A stretch of 64,000 nt of DNA, from the NCBI GenBank assembly GCA_965279295.1, contig CBDIHQ010000017.1; one strand, 5' to 3'. The notes under the pieces are model-generated. The model searched no databases and was not told where the DNA came from. It worked only from the letters and a program-made list of their open reading frames with translations. Positions within the stretch are counted from its first letter, which is position 1. Every line of letters starts with the position of its first letter. Shown here in pieces: positions 36,173-45,718 of the stretch. A program made the position numbers and the translations under genes. The stretch is from Aquabacter sp965279295. Its GTDB lineage: Bacteria > Pseudomonadota > Alphaproteobacteria > Rhizobiales > Xanthobacteraceae.

Positions 36173-36871
36173 TCACTGGTGCATATCGAAGAGGCTCGGC
36201 AGCTTCCATGTGTCCTGCTTCTTTTCCACCACGCCATACGGCGCGTTGGGCGCAGGCGTCTGGTAGCCGGGCGGGGGAGCCGTGAGGCTTTCACGTTCCG
36301 GCTCGCCGTTGAACGCGATCGGCTTCTCATCGCCGAATGCGCCATTCATCCCCTTGAACCAGCCGGTAAAGCCGAGTTCGCTGGGCATAAGCTCGTCGCG
36401 TCCGCGCTGACCTGCGCCGACCGGACCACCGCTTGTGGCGCTGGCAGTGGGCTTGTGCCGCACATTGTTGAGCTGAGAGGGCAAAAGCGGGTTGCCGCGT
36501 TGGTCGATGCCATTGAGGCCAACGGGGGTCCGGTCCTCGCTATTGGCGGCGCGGGCGCGCAGCACGTCCGGGTCCTTCGGCCAGTTCGGATTGGTCGCCT
36601 CGGCGCCTGCCTTGGGAGAAGGCAGCGTTGTTGCGACCGTCGAGGGCGGAATCACCAGAGGCGCCCGCTCGCGATACTTGATATCGGGCTTCTCCTCGTT
36701 CACGAGGCCGATGGCACCCATGATGTTCTGGAAGAAGTCGCCGTCCGCCGCGTGGGCCGAAACGGGAGCCAGCGCCATTCCGCCGGCCAGGCTCAGGCCA
36801 AGCGCCGCCTTTGGAAGTGCGGACAGAATCCGCCCGCCCAGGATATCGCGCCAGTGTGTGTTCGTCCGCAT
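36173..36871 (-). CDS. Conserved exported protein of unknown function
   Basis: 232 residues with a signal peptide (hydrophobic AALGLSLAGGMALAPVSAHA, about residues 22-41). The mature protein is polar, proline- and asparagine-rich and largely disordered in appearance, with conserved-looking segments IKYRERAPLVIPP and NPNWPKDPDVLRARAA; the last block SLFDMHQ is terminal. I recognise it as a Hyphomicrobiales envelope protein commonly found beside lspA and M16 genes, but no function is known to me. ATG 36871 rather than 36916. Confidence 0.78.
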   Translation of the reverse strand: MRTNTHWRDILGGRILSALPKAALGLSLAGGMALAPVSAHAADGDFFQNIMGAIGLVNEEKPDIKYRERAPLVIPPSTVATTLPSPKAGAEATNPNWPKDPDVLRARAANSEDRTPVGLNGIDQRGNPLLPSQLNNVRHKPTASATSGGPVGAGQRGRDELMPSELGFTGWFKGMNGAFGDEKPIAFNGEPERESLTAPPPGYQTPAPNAPYGVVEKKQDTWKLPSLFDMHQ

Positions 36872-36946
36872 GGGCCTTTTCCTCAGCACTGCGCCTCGCC
36901 CTCTCGCCTTTGCCACCGAAGCCGCAGAGCGGGCTTCCGGCGCCAG

Positions 36947-37447
36947 TCAGCCTTTAGGGCTGACGCCCGAGGGCGGCGTTTTTGAGGCACGTACAAAGAC
37001 GGCATCATAAAGGAGCAGAGCAACTCCCACAACGACCGCCACATCGGCGAGGTTGAACACGTACCAGTGGTAGCCGAATGCGTGCAGCGAAATGAAATCG
37101 AATACGGCGCCGTAGACCAGCCGGTCCACCGCATTGCCGATCGCCCCGCCGATCAGAAGACCGAGCGCGAACGCCTCCAGCCGGCGCGAGGTCCGTGCCA
37201 GCCACGCGGCGAACAGCACCGCCGCCACCACCTTTATGGCCACCAGCACCCACCGCCCGGTGTCGCCCTGGGGGAACAGGCCATAGCTGATGCCCGTGTT
37301 CCAGAGATAGACGAAATCCAAGAACGGCAGGATCTGCCGGCTGGGTTCCGTCCAATTGTCGGACCAGTGGAGCACGGCCGTCTTGCTGCCCTGGTCCAGG
37401 ACAAGGGCCAGGAAAGCCACGACGATGCCGAGGCGCAGCGGGTTCAT
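36947..37447 (-). CDS. lspA: Lipoprotein signal peptidase (signal peptidase II)
   Basis: 166-residue four-helix aspartyl peptidase that removes signal peptides from prolipoproteins after diacylglyceryl transfer. The catalytic aspartates are D108 (GGAIGNAVDRL) and D135 (FNLADVAVVVG), and the first-helix DQGSK block is intact. It begins 4 bp after the ileS stop on the same strand, the widely conserved ileS-lspA pairing. Its clients in this window include the lipoproteins at 24.9 and 32.2 kb. Confidence 0.97.
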   Translation of the reverse strand: MNPLRLGIVVAFLALVLDQGSKTAVLHWSDNWTEPSRQILPFLDFVYLWNTGISYGLFPQGDTGRWVLVAIKVVAAVLFAAWLARTSRRLEAFALGLLIGGAIGNAVDRLVYGAVFDFISLHAFGYHWYVFNLADVAVVVGVALLLYDAVFVRASKTPPSGVSPKG

Positions 37448-37451
37448 GCCG

Positions 37452-40400
37452 TCACTCCGCCGCCGCGCGGGCAACCGCGAGTTCGCGCAATGCTGCGGCG
37501 TCGCGCGGCGTCACGTCAGGATAGTCCGCGTCGAGGCCGACATCGTCCGACAGCTTCCAGGAGCGCGCGCACTTGCGCCCGCTCGCCCGTGCCGGCACCA
37601 CTGAAACGCCCGGCACCTCTTCGAGCCGGAACGCGTCTTCTGGACCCTCGTCGGTACGCAGGGTTGCGCCGCTGGTGATGCAGACCTCCGCGATGTCCAC
37701 GCCGGCGAGCGCGGCAGCAAGGTCCGGGTTGGCGACATGGATGACCGGCGCGGCCTCAAGCGAGGAGCCGATGCGCTTGGCCGTGCGCTCGACTTCCAGC
37801 GCGCCCAGCACGACACGCCTGACCAGCCTGATCTTCCGCCATTTTTCGGCGAGGGTTTCATCGCGCCAGTTCGCCGGGGTTTGCGGGAAGGCGAGGAGAT
37901 GAACCGAGCCCTCCTGCGTCCCCGTCCGGGCGATGTACGCCTCCTCGGAGGTGAAGGGCAGGATGGGAGCGAGCCAGGTGACGAGGCGGTTGAAGGTCTC
38001 GTCCAGCACGGTGAGGCAGGCGCGGCGGGTGTGCGAGGAGATCGGATCGCAATAGAGCGTATCCTTGCGCACGTCGAAATAGAACGCCGACAACTCCGAT
38101 GTCATGAAGGCGGTGAGCAGGGCGTTTACCCGCTTGTAATCAAAGGCGGAATAGGCCGCGCGCACCTGCACGTCCAATTCCTGAAGCTTGTGCAGGACCA
38201 AGCGTTCCAGGTCGGGCATCTCGGCGAATGGGATGCGGTCGGCGGGGTGGTAGTGGTGCAGGGAACCGAGCAGCCAGCGCAGGGTGTTGCGCAGCTTGCG
38301 GTAGGTATCGGCGGTGGTCTTGAGGATTTCCGGGCCGATGCGCAGGTCGTCCGCATAGTCGGAGGCGCACACCCACAAGCGCAGGATATCGGCGCCGGAA
38401 TTCTTGATCACCTCTTGCGGGGAAACCACATTTCCCAGCGACTTGGACATCTTGCGCCCGTCCTCGTCGAGCACGAAGCCATGGGTCAGCACCGCGTCAT
38501 AGGGGGGGCGCCCGCGGGTGCCGCAGCTCTCCAGCAGCGAGGAGTGGAACCAGCCGCGATGCTGGTCCGACCCTTCAAGATACATCACCCGATCTGGACC
38601 CGATGGAGGCCTGTTCGTCGCAAGATCTGGACGCACTTCAAGCGTGAATGCATGGGTCGATCCAGAGTCGAACCAAACGTCGAGGATGTCGCCCACCTTG
38701 CTCCAATCCTCGGACGCGCGCGCGCCGAGGAACCGCTCCCGCGCCCCCTCCTTGTACCAGGCGTCGGCGCCTTCCACCTCGAAGGCCTCGGTGATCCGGG
38801 CGTTCACCGCGTCGTCCTTGAGGATCTCGACCTCGCCGTCGCCCTTTTCCCTGACGAACACGGCGATGGGCACGCCCCAGGCGCGCTGGCGCGAGACCAC
38901 CCAGTCGGGGCGGCTCTCGATCATGCCGTTGATGCGGTTCTCACCCGCCGCCGGTACCCATTCCACGGTTTTGATGCCCGCCAGCGCCCGCGCGCGCAGG
39001 GTGTCTGGCTCATTGCCCGCCAGCGTTGCGGGACGCGGGGCGGCGGTGCCGTCCGGGTTGCGGATGTCCTGGTCCATGGCGATGAACCATTGCGGGGTGT
39101 TGCGGAAGATCACCGGCTTCTTGGAGCGCCAGGAATGCGGGTATTGATGCTTCACCCGGCCGCGCGCCAAGAGGTTGCCGGCCGCCACCAGGGCGTCGAT
39201 GACGGCCTGGTTGGCATCGCCCTTCTCTCCCTTTTCGGTGATCACCCGCTTGCCCGCGAAGCCGGGCGCCTGAACGGTATAGAAGCTGTCGGCATCCACC
39301 GTGTAGGGAATGGCGGGATTGATGCCGTGTTCTTCCAGCCAGCGGCGGTTGGAGGTCCAAAGCTCGAAATCCTCACGGCCGTGGCCCGGCGCGGTGTGCA
39401 CGAAGCCGGTGCCCGCCTCGTCGGTGACATGGTCGCCTTCAAGCAGGGGGACGAGGAAGTCGTAGCCAAGATCGGCGAGGGGGTGGGTGCACACCACGTC
39501 CGCGAGAACCGAGGCCGGCACGTCCCCCAGCCGCGTGAAGCCGGCCACGCGGGCGGACTTGAACACGTCTTCCGCCAGCTTGTCGGCGAGCACCACCCGG
39601 TCGCCGGGCTTTGCCCAGGCGTCGGTCGCCTCGGTCACTTCATACAGGCCGTAGGAAATCTTGGCCGAGAACGCGATCGCGCGGTTGCCCGGCATGGTCC
39701 AGGGGGTGGTGGTCCAGATGACAATGGAGGCAGATAAAATTCCGTCCAGAAAACCTTTGGCGTCGGCCGCTGTTCCAGAAACAACCGGACCCGGAACGGG
39801 AGGGAATTGCGGATTAACCGGAAACTTCACCCACACCGTATCCGAGGTGTGGTCGTGATATTCCACCTCGGCTTCGGCCAAGGCGGTCTTTTCCACCACC
39901 GACCACATGACCGGCTTGGAGCCGCGATAGAGCAGGCCATTCTCGGCGAACTTGATGATCTCGCGGGCGATCTGCGCCTCGCCGAGGAAGCTCATGGTGG
40001 TGTAGGGGTGGTCCCAGTCGCCCTCGACGCCGAGCCGCTTGAACTCGCGGCGCTGCTCGCCCAGCCAATGCTCGGCATAGGCGCGGCATTCCTGGCGGAA
40101 CGCGATCATGGCGGCGCTGTCGGCGAGGTCGGGCTTGGATTTGCCCTTCTTGCGGTAGTTCTCTTCCTCGATCTTCCACTCGATGGGCAGGCCGTGGCAG
40201 TCCCAGCCGGGCACGTAGTTGGAATCGTAGCCCAGCATCTGCTGCGAGCGCGTCACCACGTCCTTCAGGATCTTGTTGAGCGCGTGGCCGATATGGATGT
40301 TGCCGTTGGCATAGGGCGGGCCGTCGTGCAGCACGAAGCGCGCTCGGCCGCGCCCGGCCTCGCGCAGGCGGCTGTACAGGTCGAGGCGCGCCCAACGCTC

Positions 40401-40526
40401 CAGCAGCTCCGGTTCCTTCTGCGGCAGGCCGCCCCGCATGGGGAAAGCGGTCTGGGGCAGGAACAGGGTGGCGGAATAGTCCACGGCGTCGCTCTGCGGC
40501 TTCTGGGTCGGCGTCTTGTCGGTCAT
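37452..40526 (-). CDS. ileS: Isoleucyl-tRNA synthetase
   Basis: 1024-residue class Ia aminoacyl-tRNA synthetase charging tRNA-Ile with proofreading of valine. Signature 1 is H78-I-G-H81 (GNIHIGHALNK); signature 2 is DGRKMSKSLGN near residue 680; editing-domain and anticodon-binding regions follow in order. The C-terminal zinc finger of some IleRS proteins is not obvious here, since the end is short. ATG 40526 is used (MTDKTPTQKP); the longer frame to 40580 is unsupported. Upstream of lspA. Confidence 0.98.
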   Translation of the reverse strand: MTDKTPTQKPQSDAVDYSATLFLPQTAFPMRGGLPQKEPELLERWARLDLYSRLREAGRGRARFVLHDGPPYANGNIHIGHALNKILKDVVTRSQQMLGYDSNYVPGWDCHGLPIEWKIEEENYRKKGKSKPDLADSAAMIAFRQECRAYAEHWLGEQRREFKRLGVEGDWDHPYTTMSFLGEAQIAREIIKFAENGLLYRGSKPVMWSVVEKTALAEAEVEYHDHTSDTVWVKFPVNPQFPPVPGPVVSGTAADAKGFLDGILSASIVIWTTTPWTMPGNRAIAFSAKISYGLYEVTEATDAWAKPGDRVVLADKLAEDVFKSARVAGFTRLGDVPASVLADVVCTHPLADLGYDFLVPLLEGDHVTDEAGTGFVHTAPGHGREDFELWTSNRRWLEEHGINPAIPYTVDADSFYTVQAPGFAGKRVITEKGEKGDANQAVIDALVAAGNLLARGRVKHQYPHSWRSKKPVIFRNTPQWFIAMDQDIRNPDGTAAPRPATLAGNEPDTLRARALAGIKTVEWVPAAGENRINGMIESRPDWVVSRQRAWGVPIAVFVREKGDGEVEILKDDAVNARITEAFEVEGADAWYKEGARERFLGARASEDWSKVGDILDVWFDSGSTHAFTLEVRPDLATNRPPSGPDRVMYLEGSDQHRGWFHSSLLESCGTRGRPPYDAVLTHGFVLDEDGRKMSKSLGNVVSPQEVIKNSGADILRLWVCASDYADDLRIGPEILKTTADTYRKLRNTLRWLLGSLHHYHPADRIPFAEMPDLERLVLHKLQELDVQVRAAYSAFDYKRVNALLTAFMTSELSAFYFDVRKDTLYCDPISSHTRRACLTVLDETFNRLVTWLAPILPFTSEEAYIARTGTQEGSVHLLAFPQTPANWRDETLAEKWRKIRLVRRVVLGALEVERTAKRIGSSLEAAPVIHVANPDLAAALAGVDIAEVCITSGATLRTDEGPEDAFRLEEVPGVSVVPARASGRKCARSWKLSDDVGLDADYPDVTPRDAAALRELAVARAAAE

Positions 40527-41016
40527 GGATCTGAGGCTCGATAAGGGAATTTCGTCGGGGTGCTGGTCGCTGTCGCGCAATGCCCGGTGAACCCCGCGCG
40601 CTCAGGCGCGCCGGCGGGGTGCCGGGCCGGTAATTCGCGACGCCGCGGCGCGCGCCATTGAGAGCGAGAATGCCATGGGCGGCTTCTAGCAGGCGGCGGC
40701 GGCGGCGAAAAGCCCGCAGCATCGGCACGCCGCCCAATCGTCTGCGGCGGCGCCAACCCCTGAAACAAAGGAAGCCCCGGCCTTTTCGGCTAGGGCCAAG
40801 CCTCCTCAAAAACAAATGAAGCCCTGGCCGCGAGGCCAGGGCTTCATCTTCCCCTCTGTTATTTTCACGTCCGGCGCGGGTTGCCGGGCGGGTGGGCCGG
40901 AATATCCGCCCCTGAGGGGCGCAGCGTCCGACGCTTGTTCTGTCAGGCGGGCCGTAGCCCGCCTGAGAAGCCGGTGTCCGGAGCGAAAACCCCCGCTCTT
41001 GCTCCAGAAACCAGGC
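40527..41016. other. Gene-free interval between amtB end and ileS start
   Basis: No convincing coding sequence on either strand. It contains the amtB terminator hairpin (40816-40847) and presumably the ileS-lspA promoter nearer 40550-40750, which I could not pin down. The remainder is GC-rich without recognisable repeats. Confidence 0.6.
40801..40847 (-). terminator. Rho-independent terminator of glnK-amtB
   Basis: Perfect 14-bp stem (40816-40829 with 40834-40847) closed by a GCGA loop. On the minus strand it is followed by TTGTTTTTG (complement of 40806-40814), a good T-tract. It lies about 170 bp past the amtB stop in its direction of transcription. Confidence 0.85.
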
Positions 41017-42510
41017 TCAGCTGTGGTAGGCGCGCTCGCCGTGCTCGGTGATGTCGAGACCTTCGCGCTCCTTCTCCACCGACACCCGCAGCCCGACGAC
41101 CGCGTTGACGATGAAGAACAGGATCGCGGAGCCGACGCCGGAGAGCACCAGGGTCACGCCGACAGCCTTGAGCTGCGCGAGCACCTGGGTCGCCATGTCG
41201 TAATCCGCAACCTTGCCGGTGACGTAGTCGAACACGCCCGTGCCGCCGAGGGCGGGGCTGACGACGATACCGGTGGCAATGGCGCCGAAGATGCCGCCGA
41301 CGCCGTGGACGCCGAACACATCGAGCGAGTCGTCATAGCCAAACGCATTCTTCACCGTGGTGCAGAAGAAGTAGCAGATGACGCCGACGATGAGGCCGGA
41401 GACGAGAGCGCCCATGATACCGGCGAAGCCGGCCATCGGGGTGACGGCAACGAGGCCGGCGATGGCGCCCGAGACGACACCGAGCATGGACGGCTTACCC
41501 TTGGCGAGCCACTCGATGATCATCCAGGACAGAGCCGCCGCGCAGGTCGCGATGAAGGTGTTCATCATGGCGAGAGCGGTGAGGCCGTTGGCTTCCAGGT
41601 TGGAGCCGGCGTTGAAGCCGAACCAGCCGACCCACAGAAGACCGGCGCCGACCAGGGTGAGCGTCAGGGAGTGGGGGGAGAAGGCTTCCTTGCCGTAGCC
41701 GGTGCGCTTGCCGATGATGAGGCAGCCCACGAGAGCGGCGATACCAGCGTTGATGTGCACCACGGTGCCGCCGGCGAAGTCGAGGGCGCCGAGCTTGTAG
41801 ATGTAACCGGCGTCAGCGAGCACCGCGTCGAGCGCTTCCTGAGCGGCGGTCTTGGCAGCGCCATCGGCGGCAGCGGCCAGAGCCTTGGCGGCAGCGTCAA
41901 CCGCGTCCGGGCCGGCCCAGTACCACACCATGTGCGCCATCGGGAAATAGATGAGCGTCACCCATAGGGGGACGAACAGAACGATGGCCGAGAACTTCAC
42001 CCGTTCCGCGAACGCGCCGAAAATAAGCGCGGGCGTAATCATGGCGAAGGTCATCTGGAAGGCGACGAACGCCAGCTCGGGAATGGCAACGCCAACCGAG
42101 AAGGTACCGCCGGCGGATTCCGTCGTGATGCCCTTCATGAAGGCCTTGGAGAAGCCGCCGATGAAGTCCGAGCCGCCGGTGAAGGCGAGGGAGTAGCCGT
42201 AGAGCACCCAGATGATGCCGACGATGCAGACGGTGTAGAACACCTGCATCAGAACCGAGAGCATGTTCTTGCCGCGGACGAGGCCGCCGTAGAACAGGGC
42301 CAAGCCCGGCACCGACATCATCAGCACCAGAAGGGCCGACGTCAGCATCCAGGCGGTATCGCCCTTGTTGATCACCACCGCGGCGGCGGCGGCAGCAGCC
42401 GGGGCCGCGTCAGGTGCTGGCGTGGCGGTCTGCGCCAATACCGGCAGGGCGAAGGCCGCCGCCGTCAGAAGGGTAGGCAGTCCCACGCGGGACCAAGTCT
42501 TGAACGTCAT
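41017..42510 (-). CDS. amtB: Ammonium transporter AmtB
   Basis: 497-residue trimeric Amt/Rh ammonium channel of the inner membrane. Eleven helices follow a cleavable-type signal (TAAAFALPVLAQTA). Family motifs are clear: DTAWMLTSALLVLMM, GLALFYGGLVRGKNML, a pore aromatic/His region with DFAGGTVVHINAG (twin-His first position) and FGVHGVGG (second His). C-terminal cytoplasmic tail GLDITEHGERAYHS ends with the conserved E-H-G-E-x-A-Y that contacts GlnK. Twenty-nine base pairs downstream of glnK; ATG 42510. Confidence 0.97.
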   Translation of the reverse strand: MTFKTWSRVGLPTLLTAAAFALPVLAQTATPAPDAAPAAAAAAAVVINKGDTAWMLTSALLVLMMSVPGLALFYGGLVRGKNMLSVLMQVFYTVCIVGIIWVLYGYSLAFTGGSDFIGGFSKAFMKGITTESAGGTFSVGVAIPELAFVAFQMTFAMITPALIFGAFAERVKFSAIVLFVPLWVTLIYFPMAHMVWYWAGPDAVDAAAKALAAAADGAAKTAAQEALDAVLADAGYIYKLGALDFAGGTVVHINAGIAALVGCLIIGKRTGYGKEAFSPHSLTLTLVGAGLLWVGWFGFNAGSNLEANGLTALAMMNTFIATCAAALSWMIIEWLAKGKPSMLGVVSGAIAGLVAVTPMAGFAGIMGALVSGLIVGVICYFFCTTVKNAFGYDDSLDVFGVHGVGGIFGAIATGIVVSPALGGTGVFDYVTGKVADYDMATQVLAQLKAVGVTLVLSGVGSAILFFIVNAVVGLRVSVEKEREGLDITEHGERAYHS

Positions 42511-42539
42511 GGAAGAAGGCTCCGTCAAATGAGGAAAGC

Positions 42540-42878
42540 TCAAAGCGCGTCGGCGTCGGTTTCGCCGGTACGGATGCGCACGGCGTGATCAATCTGGAAA
42601 ACAAAGATCTTGCCGTCGCCGATCTGGCCGGTCTTGGCGGCGCCGGTAATCGCCTCCACAACCTTGGTAACCTGGTCGGTCGACACGGCCACTTCGATCT
42701 TCAGCTTCGGCAGGAAGCTGACGGCGTATTCTGCGCCGCGATAGATTTCGGTGTGGCCTTTCTGCCGGCCGTATCCCTTCACTTCGGTCACGGTCAGCCC
42801 GTGGACCCCGATACCGGTGAGGGCATCACGCACCTCTTCCAGCTTGAACGGCTTGATAATCGCCATGACGATCTTCAT
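42540..42878 (-). CDS. glnK: Nitrogen regulatory P-II protein GlnK
   Basis: 112-residue trimeric PII signal protein sensing ATP/ADP and 2-oxoglutarate; it blocks AmtB when nitrogen is sufficient. Opens MKIVMAIIKPFKLEEVRDAL; the T-loop has the uridylylation site Y51 (RGAEYAVSF), and GDGKIFV is the B-loop/C-loop nucleotide region. The glnK name rather than glnB follows from linkage to amtB. ATG 42878; the longer open frame to 42968 crosses the presumed promoter region. Confidence 0.96.
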   Translation of the reverse strand: MKIVMAIIKPFKLEEVRDALTGIGVHGLTVTEVKGYGRQKGHTEIYRGAEYAVSFLPKLKIEVAVSTDQVTKVVEAITGAAKTGQIGDGKIFVFQIDHAVRIRTGETDADAL

Positions 42879-42998
42879 GGATCGGTCCCTGTCCCCGTGT
42901 GGCCCACCGCTGGATGCGGATCGCGGGCGTTTTATCGCGGCTGGGCCGAATGGGACGGGGAAATCCACGCTTCGGCTGCCATGCCTGCGACAGGGGGA

Positions 42999-43014
42999 AT
43001 CAATTACCGTGCCA
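42999..43014 (-). promoter_or_regulatory. Candidate sigma-54 promoter of glnK-amtB
   Basis: On the minus strand the sequence reads TGGCACG-GTAA-TTGAT. The -24 half is a perfect match to the sigma-54 consensus TGGCACG and the N4 spacing is right; the -12 half has TTGA instead of TTGC. It lies about 120 bp before glnK, an operon that is RpoN/NtrC-dependent in many proteobacteria. I did not find a clear NtrC site upstream. Confidence 0.6.
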
Positions 43015-43132
43015 GACGGAAAAGTCCGCGTTTGGCCTGCTTATTTTCTCGCCATGACTATTGCCGCCGCGTCAGCGTCGCAAGTCTGCCGAAATTTCAG
43101 CCTGTTTTTTAGGCGGAATGCTCGCTGAACGA

Positions 43133-44002
43133 TCAAGTCGGCAAGATTTGCCGCATAAGGCCTTCCTGGGTGGCGGAAGCGACCAGCACCCCATCGCGGG
43201 TGAACAACTGACCCCGGCAGAATCCGCGGCTGCCGAACGCCGCCGGGCTGTCCTGGACATAGAGCAACCATTCGTCGGCGCGAAAGCGACGATGAAACCA
43301 CAGCCCGTGGTCCAGGCTGGCGCATTGCATGTCGGGGTCGAGCACGCTTTTGCCGTGGGGCAAGAGCGCCGCCTGTAGCAGCGACAAATCCGAGGCATAG
43401 GCCACCACCGCTTGATGAACGGCCAAATCGTCTGGCAGCCGGTCACGCGTGCGCAGCCACAACGCCGGCAGCGGTGTCTTGTCCTGGCCGCCGATGAACG
43501 CGCTGTCGAAGCCGGCCGGCTTTATCTCCAACGGGCGCAGCGCCATCCAGTCGCGGACGGCGGCGCGGGGATAGCGTTCCACCAGTCGGTTCCGCCACAT
43601 CTCGTCGGAGGGGAGATCCTCGGGCATGGGCACATGGGGCATCGAGGCCTGATGGACGAGGCCCTCTTCCTCAACCTGAAACGACACCGAGGTGAAGAAG
43701 ATCGCCTTGCCGTGCTGGATCGCCACCACGCGGCGCGTGGTGAAGCTGCGGCCGTCGCGGATGCGCTCCACCTCATAGATGATGGGAATGGAGGGGTCGC
43801 CAGGAAGTAGGAAGTAAGCGTGCATGGAATGGGCTATGCGATCCGCCGGCACGGTGCGGCGCGCCGCCGTCAAAGCTTGGCTGATCACCTGCCCGCCAAA
43901 CACCCTGCCACCTGTGGGGGCGATGCTGCGACCCCGGAACAAATTGATTTCGAGGGGCTCCAGGTCGAGGATGTCCAGAAGTTTCGCGACGTCGTTGTTC
44001 AT
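43133..44002 (-). CDS. tesB: Acyl-CoA thioesterase II (TesB)
   Basis: 289-residue double hot-dog thioesterase hydrolysing medium- and long-chain acyl-CoA in the cytosol. The N-terminal half has GGRVFGGQVISQAL and HSMHAYFLLPGDP; the C-terminal half has the catalytic Asp in CASLDHGLWFHR and the GFCRGQLFTRDGVLVAS end, all TesB hallmarks. ATG 44002 gives the usual length. Divergent from the ubiquinone hydroxylase-family gene with a 122-bp spacer. Confidence 0.95.
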   Translation of the reverse strand: MNNDVAKLLDILDLEPLEINLFRGRSIAPTGGRVFGGQVISQALTAARRTVPADRIAHSMHAYFLLPGDPSIPIIYEVERIRDGRSFTTRRVVAIQHGKAIFFTSVSFQVEEEGLVHQASMPHVPMPEDLPSDEMWRNRLVERYPRAAVRDWMALRPLEIKPAGFDSAFIGGQDKTPLPALWLRTRDRLPDDLAVHQAVVAYASDLSLLQAALLPHGKSVLDPDMQCASLDHGLWFHRRFRADEWLLYVQDSPAAFGSRGFCRGQLFTRDGVLVASATQEGLMRQILPT

Positions 44003-44124
44003 GCGGCAGGCTCGACAAGCTGGCGGGAACATCCCCTTCCAGACACGAGCCACGCAGGTGCAGCACAGTCAAGATCGGGTGGCGCGCCAGATCAGGTGGC
44101 GCGGTACCGCGTCGGGAGGATGCG

Positions 44125-45375
44125 ATGGACCAGAATTCCAATCCTGCGGGCGCACGCGCTCTGGAGGTGGATGTTGCGATCGCCGGTGCCGGGCTTGCCG
44201 GGCTGAGTCTCGCCCTGGCGCTGAAGGACGGTCTTGGTGCAGGCGCACGCATTGCCGTGCTCGATCCGGGCCTTGCCCGCGATGCCTCCACCGACGGGCG
44301 CGCCTCGGCCATCGCCGCCGGTGCCCGCCGCCTGCTCACCGTGCTCGGCGTATGGGACGGGCTTGGCGCGGAAGCGCAGCCGATCCGCTCCATGGTGGTG
44401 ACGGACAGCCGCACCCGCGACGTGGCGCGGCCGGTGTTCCTCACCTTCGACGGCGAAGTGGAGCCGGGAGAGGCGTTCGCCTACATGGTCCCCAATACCA
44501 AGCTTCAGGCGGCCCTCGGGGAAGCCGCCGCGCGGGCCGGGGTCACGCTCCTGGCTGCGCCGGTGGATGGCTTCACCACCAGCCGAAGCGGCGTGGATGT
44601 GTCCTATGGCGCGGGTGAGCACCTGCGCGCATCGCTGCTGGTGGCATGTGACGGGGCGCGCTCGCGCCTGCGCGAGATGGCCGGCATCCGCAACGTCGCC
44701 TGGACCTATGACCAATCCGCCATCACCTTCACGGTGGAGCACGAGCGCCCCCACGAGGGGCGGGCGGACGAGCATTTCCTCCCCGGCGGGCCGTTCGCAA
44801 CCCTGCCGCTGCCGGGCAACCGCTGCTCCATCGTATGGACAGAGCGGACAGCGGACGCGCAGCGCATGGTCGCCCAGCCGGATTTCCTGTTCCAGGAGGA
44901 ATTGGAGAAGCGGTTTGGGCTCGGCTATGGCTGGGTGCGGGCGGTGTCGAAGCCGCAGGTCCACCCACTCGGCTTCGCCATGGCGCGTAGCTTCATCGCC
45001 GAACGTTTCGCCTTGGTGGGGGATGCGGCGCATGTGATCCATCCCATCGCCGGGCAGGGGCTCAACATGGGCTTGCGCGACGTGGCGGCGCTGTCCGAGG
45101 CGATCACCGATGCGGCGCGGGTCGGGCTCGATTTCGCCGGGCCGGACGTGCTGGAGCGTTACCAGCGCTGGCGCCGCTTCGACACCCTCGCCATGGGTGT
45201 CGCGACCGATGGCCTGAACCGGCTGTTCTCAAACCATTCCGACGCCCTGCGCTTGGTGCGCGATGTCGGCCTCGGCCTGGTCGATCGCCTGCCGCGCCTG
45301 AAAAGCCTGTTCATCAAGGACGCCGCCGGCCTCACCGGCGCCGTGCCCCGTCTGTTGCGGGGCGAGGCGCTTTAG
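44125..45375 (+). CDS. UbiH/UbiF/VisC/COQ6-family FAD-dependent hydroxylase (ubiquinone biosynthesis)
   Basis: 416-residue class A flavoprotein monooxygenase. FAD motif GAGLAGLSLALAL near residue 20, the family-specific DGRASAIAAGARRLL, and the second FAD block GDAAHVIHPIAGQGLNMGLRD (shown in part), which is the UbiH/COQ6 signature. It hydroxylates one ring position of the prenylated benzoquinone precursor in aerobic ubiquinone synthesis; which position (C1, C5 or C6) cannot be told, since alphaproteobacteria use varied subsets including UbiL-type enzymes. Confidence 0.92.
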   Translation: MDQNSNPAGARALEVDVAIAGAGLAGLSLALALKDGLGAGARIAVLDPGLARDASTDGRASAIAAGARRLLTVLGVWDGLGAEAQPIRSMVVTDSRTRDVARPVFLTFDGEVEPGEAFAYMVPNTKLQAALGEAAARAGVTLLAAPVDGFTTSRSGVDVSYGAGEHLRASLLVACDGARSRLREMAGIRNVAWTYDQSAITFTVEHERPHEGRADEHFLPGGPFATLPLPGNRCSIVWTERTADAQRMVAQPDFLFQEELEKRFGLGYGWVRAVSKPQVHPLGFAMARSFIAERFALVGDAAHVIHPIAGQGLNMGLRDVAALSEAITDAARVGLDFAGPDVLERYQRWRRFDTLAMGVATDGLNRLFSNHSDALRLVRDVGLGLVDRLPRLKSLFIKDAAGLTGAVPRLLRGEAL

Positions 45376-45380
45376 GGCGG

Positions 45381-45713
45381 TCAGCGGTCGCGGTGTTCAG
45401 CGGCGAGGGCGAGGACGTCTTCGGCCCATTGGTTCAGGCTCTTGCCGGCCAGTTCCGCCGCGAGCGCCGCCTTGCGGTGAACCTCCGGGTCGACCCGGAA
45501 CATCATCTTGCCCGAGAACGGCTTCTGCGGGGTTTTCCCGATCGCCGCGCAGGTGGCGATGTAGTCGTCGACGGCCTCATGAAACGCCTTCTTCAACTCC
45601 GCCACGCTGTCGGCGTGAAACCCCACCACGTCGGTGACACCCGCGATCCGCCCCACGAAAATCTCATCCGCGTCGTCGTATTCCACGCGGGCATGATAGC
45701 CCCTGTAATCCAT
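45381..45713 (-). CDS. hicB: HicB family antitoxin
   Basis: 110 residues. N-terminal HicB-like partial RNase H fold: YRGYHARVEYDDADEIFVGRIAGVTDVVGFHADSVAEL (described by fragments) and FHEAVDDYI. C-terminal ribbon-helix-helix DNA-binding segment: MMFRVDPEVHRKAALAAELAGKSLNQWAED. It should neutralise the HicA toxin and autoregulate the operon. ATG 45713, 5 bp after the hicA stop. Convergent with the UbiH-family gene. Confidence 0.92.
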   Translation of the reverse strand: MDYRGYHARVEYDDADEIFVGRIAGVTDVVGFHADSVAELKKAFHEAVDDYIATCAAIGKTPQKPFSGKMMFRVDPEVHRKAALAAELAGKSLNQWAEDVLALAAEHRDR

Positions 45714-45718
45714 CGCGC

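Noticed and set aside
37737..39737. 666-codon open frame on the plus strand
   Set aside because: Antisense to ileS, which carries complete signature motifs.
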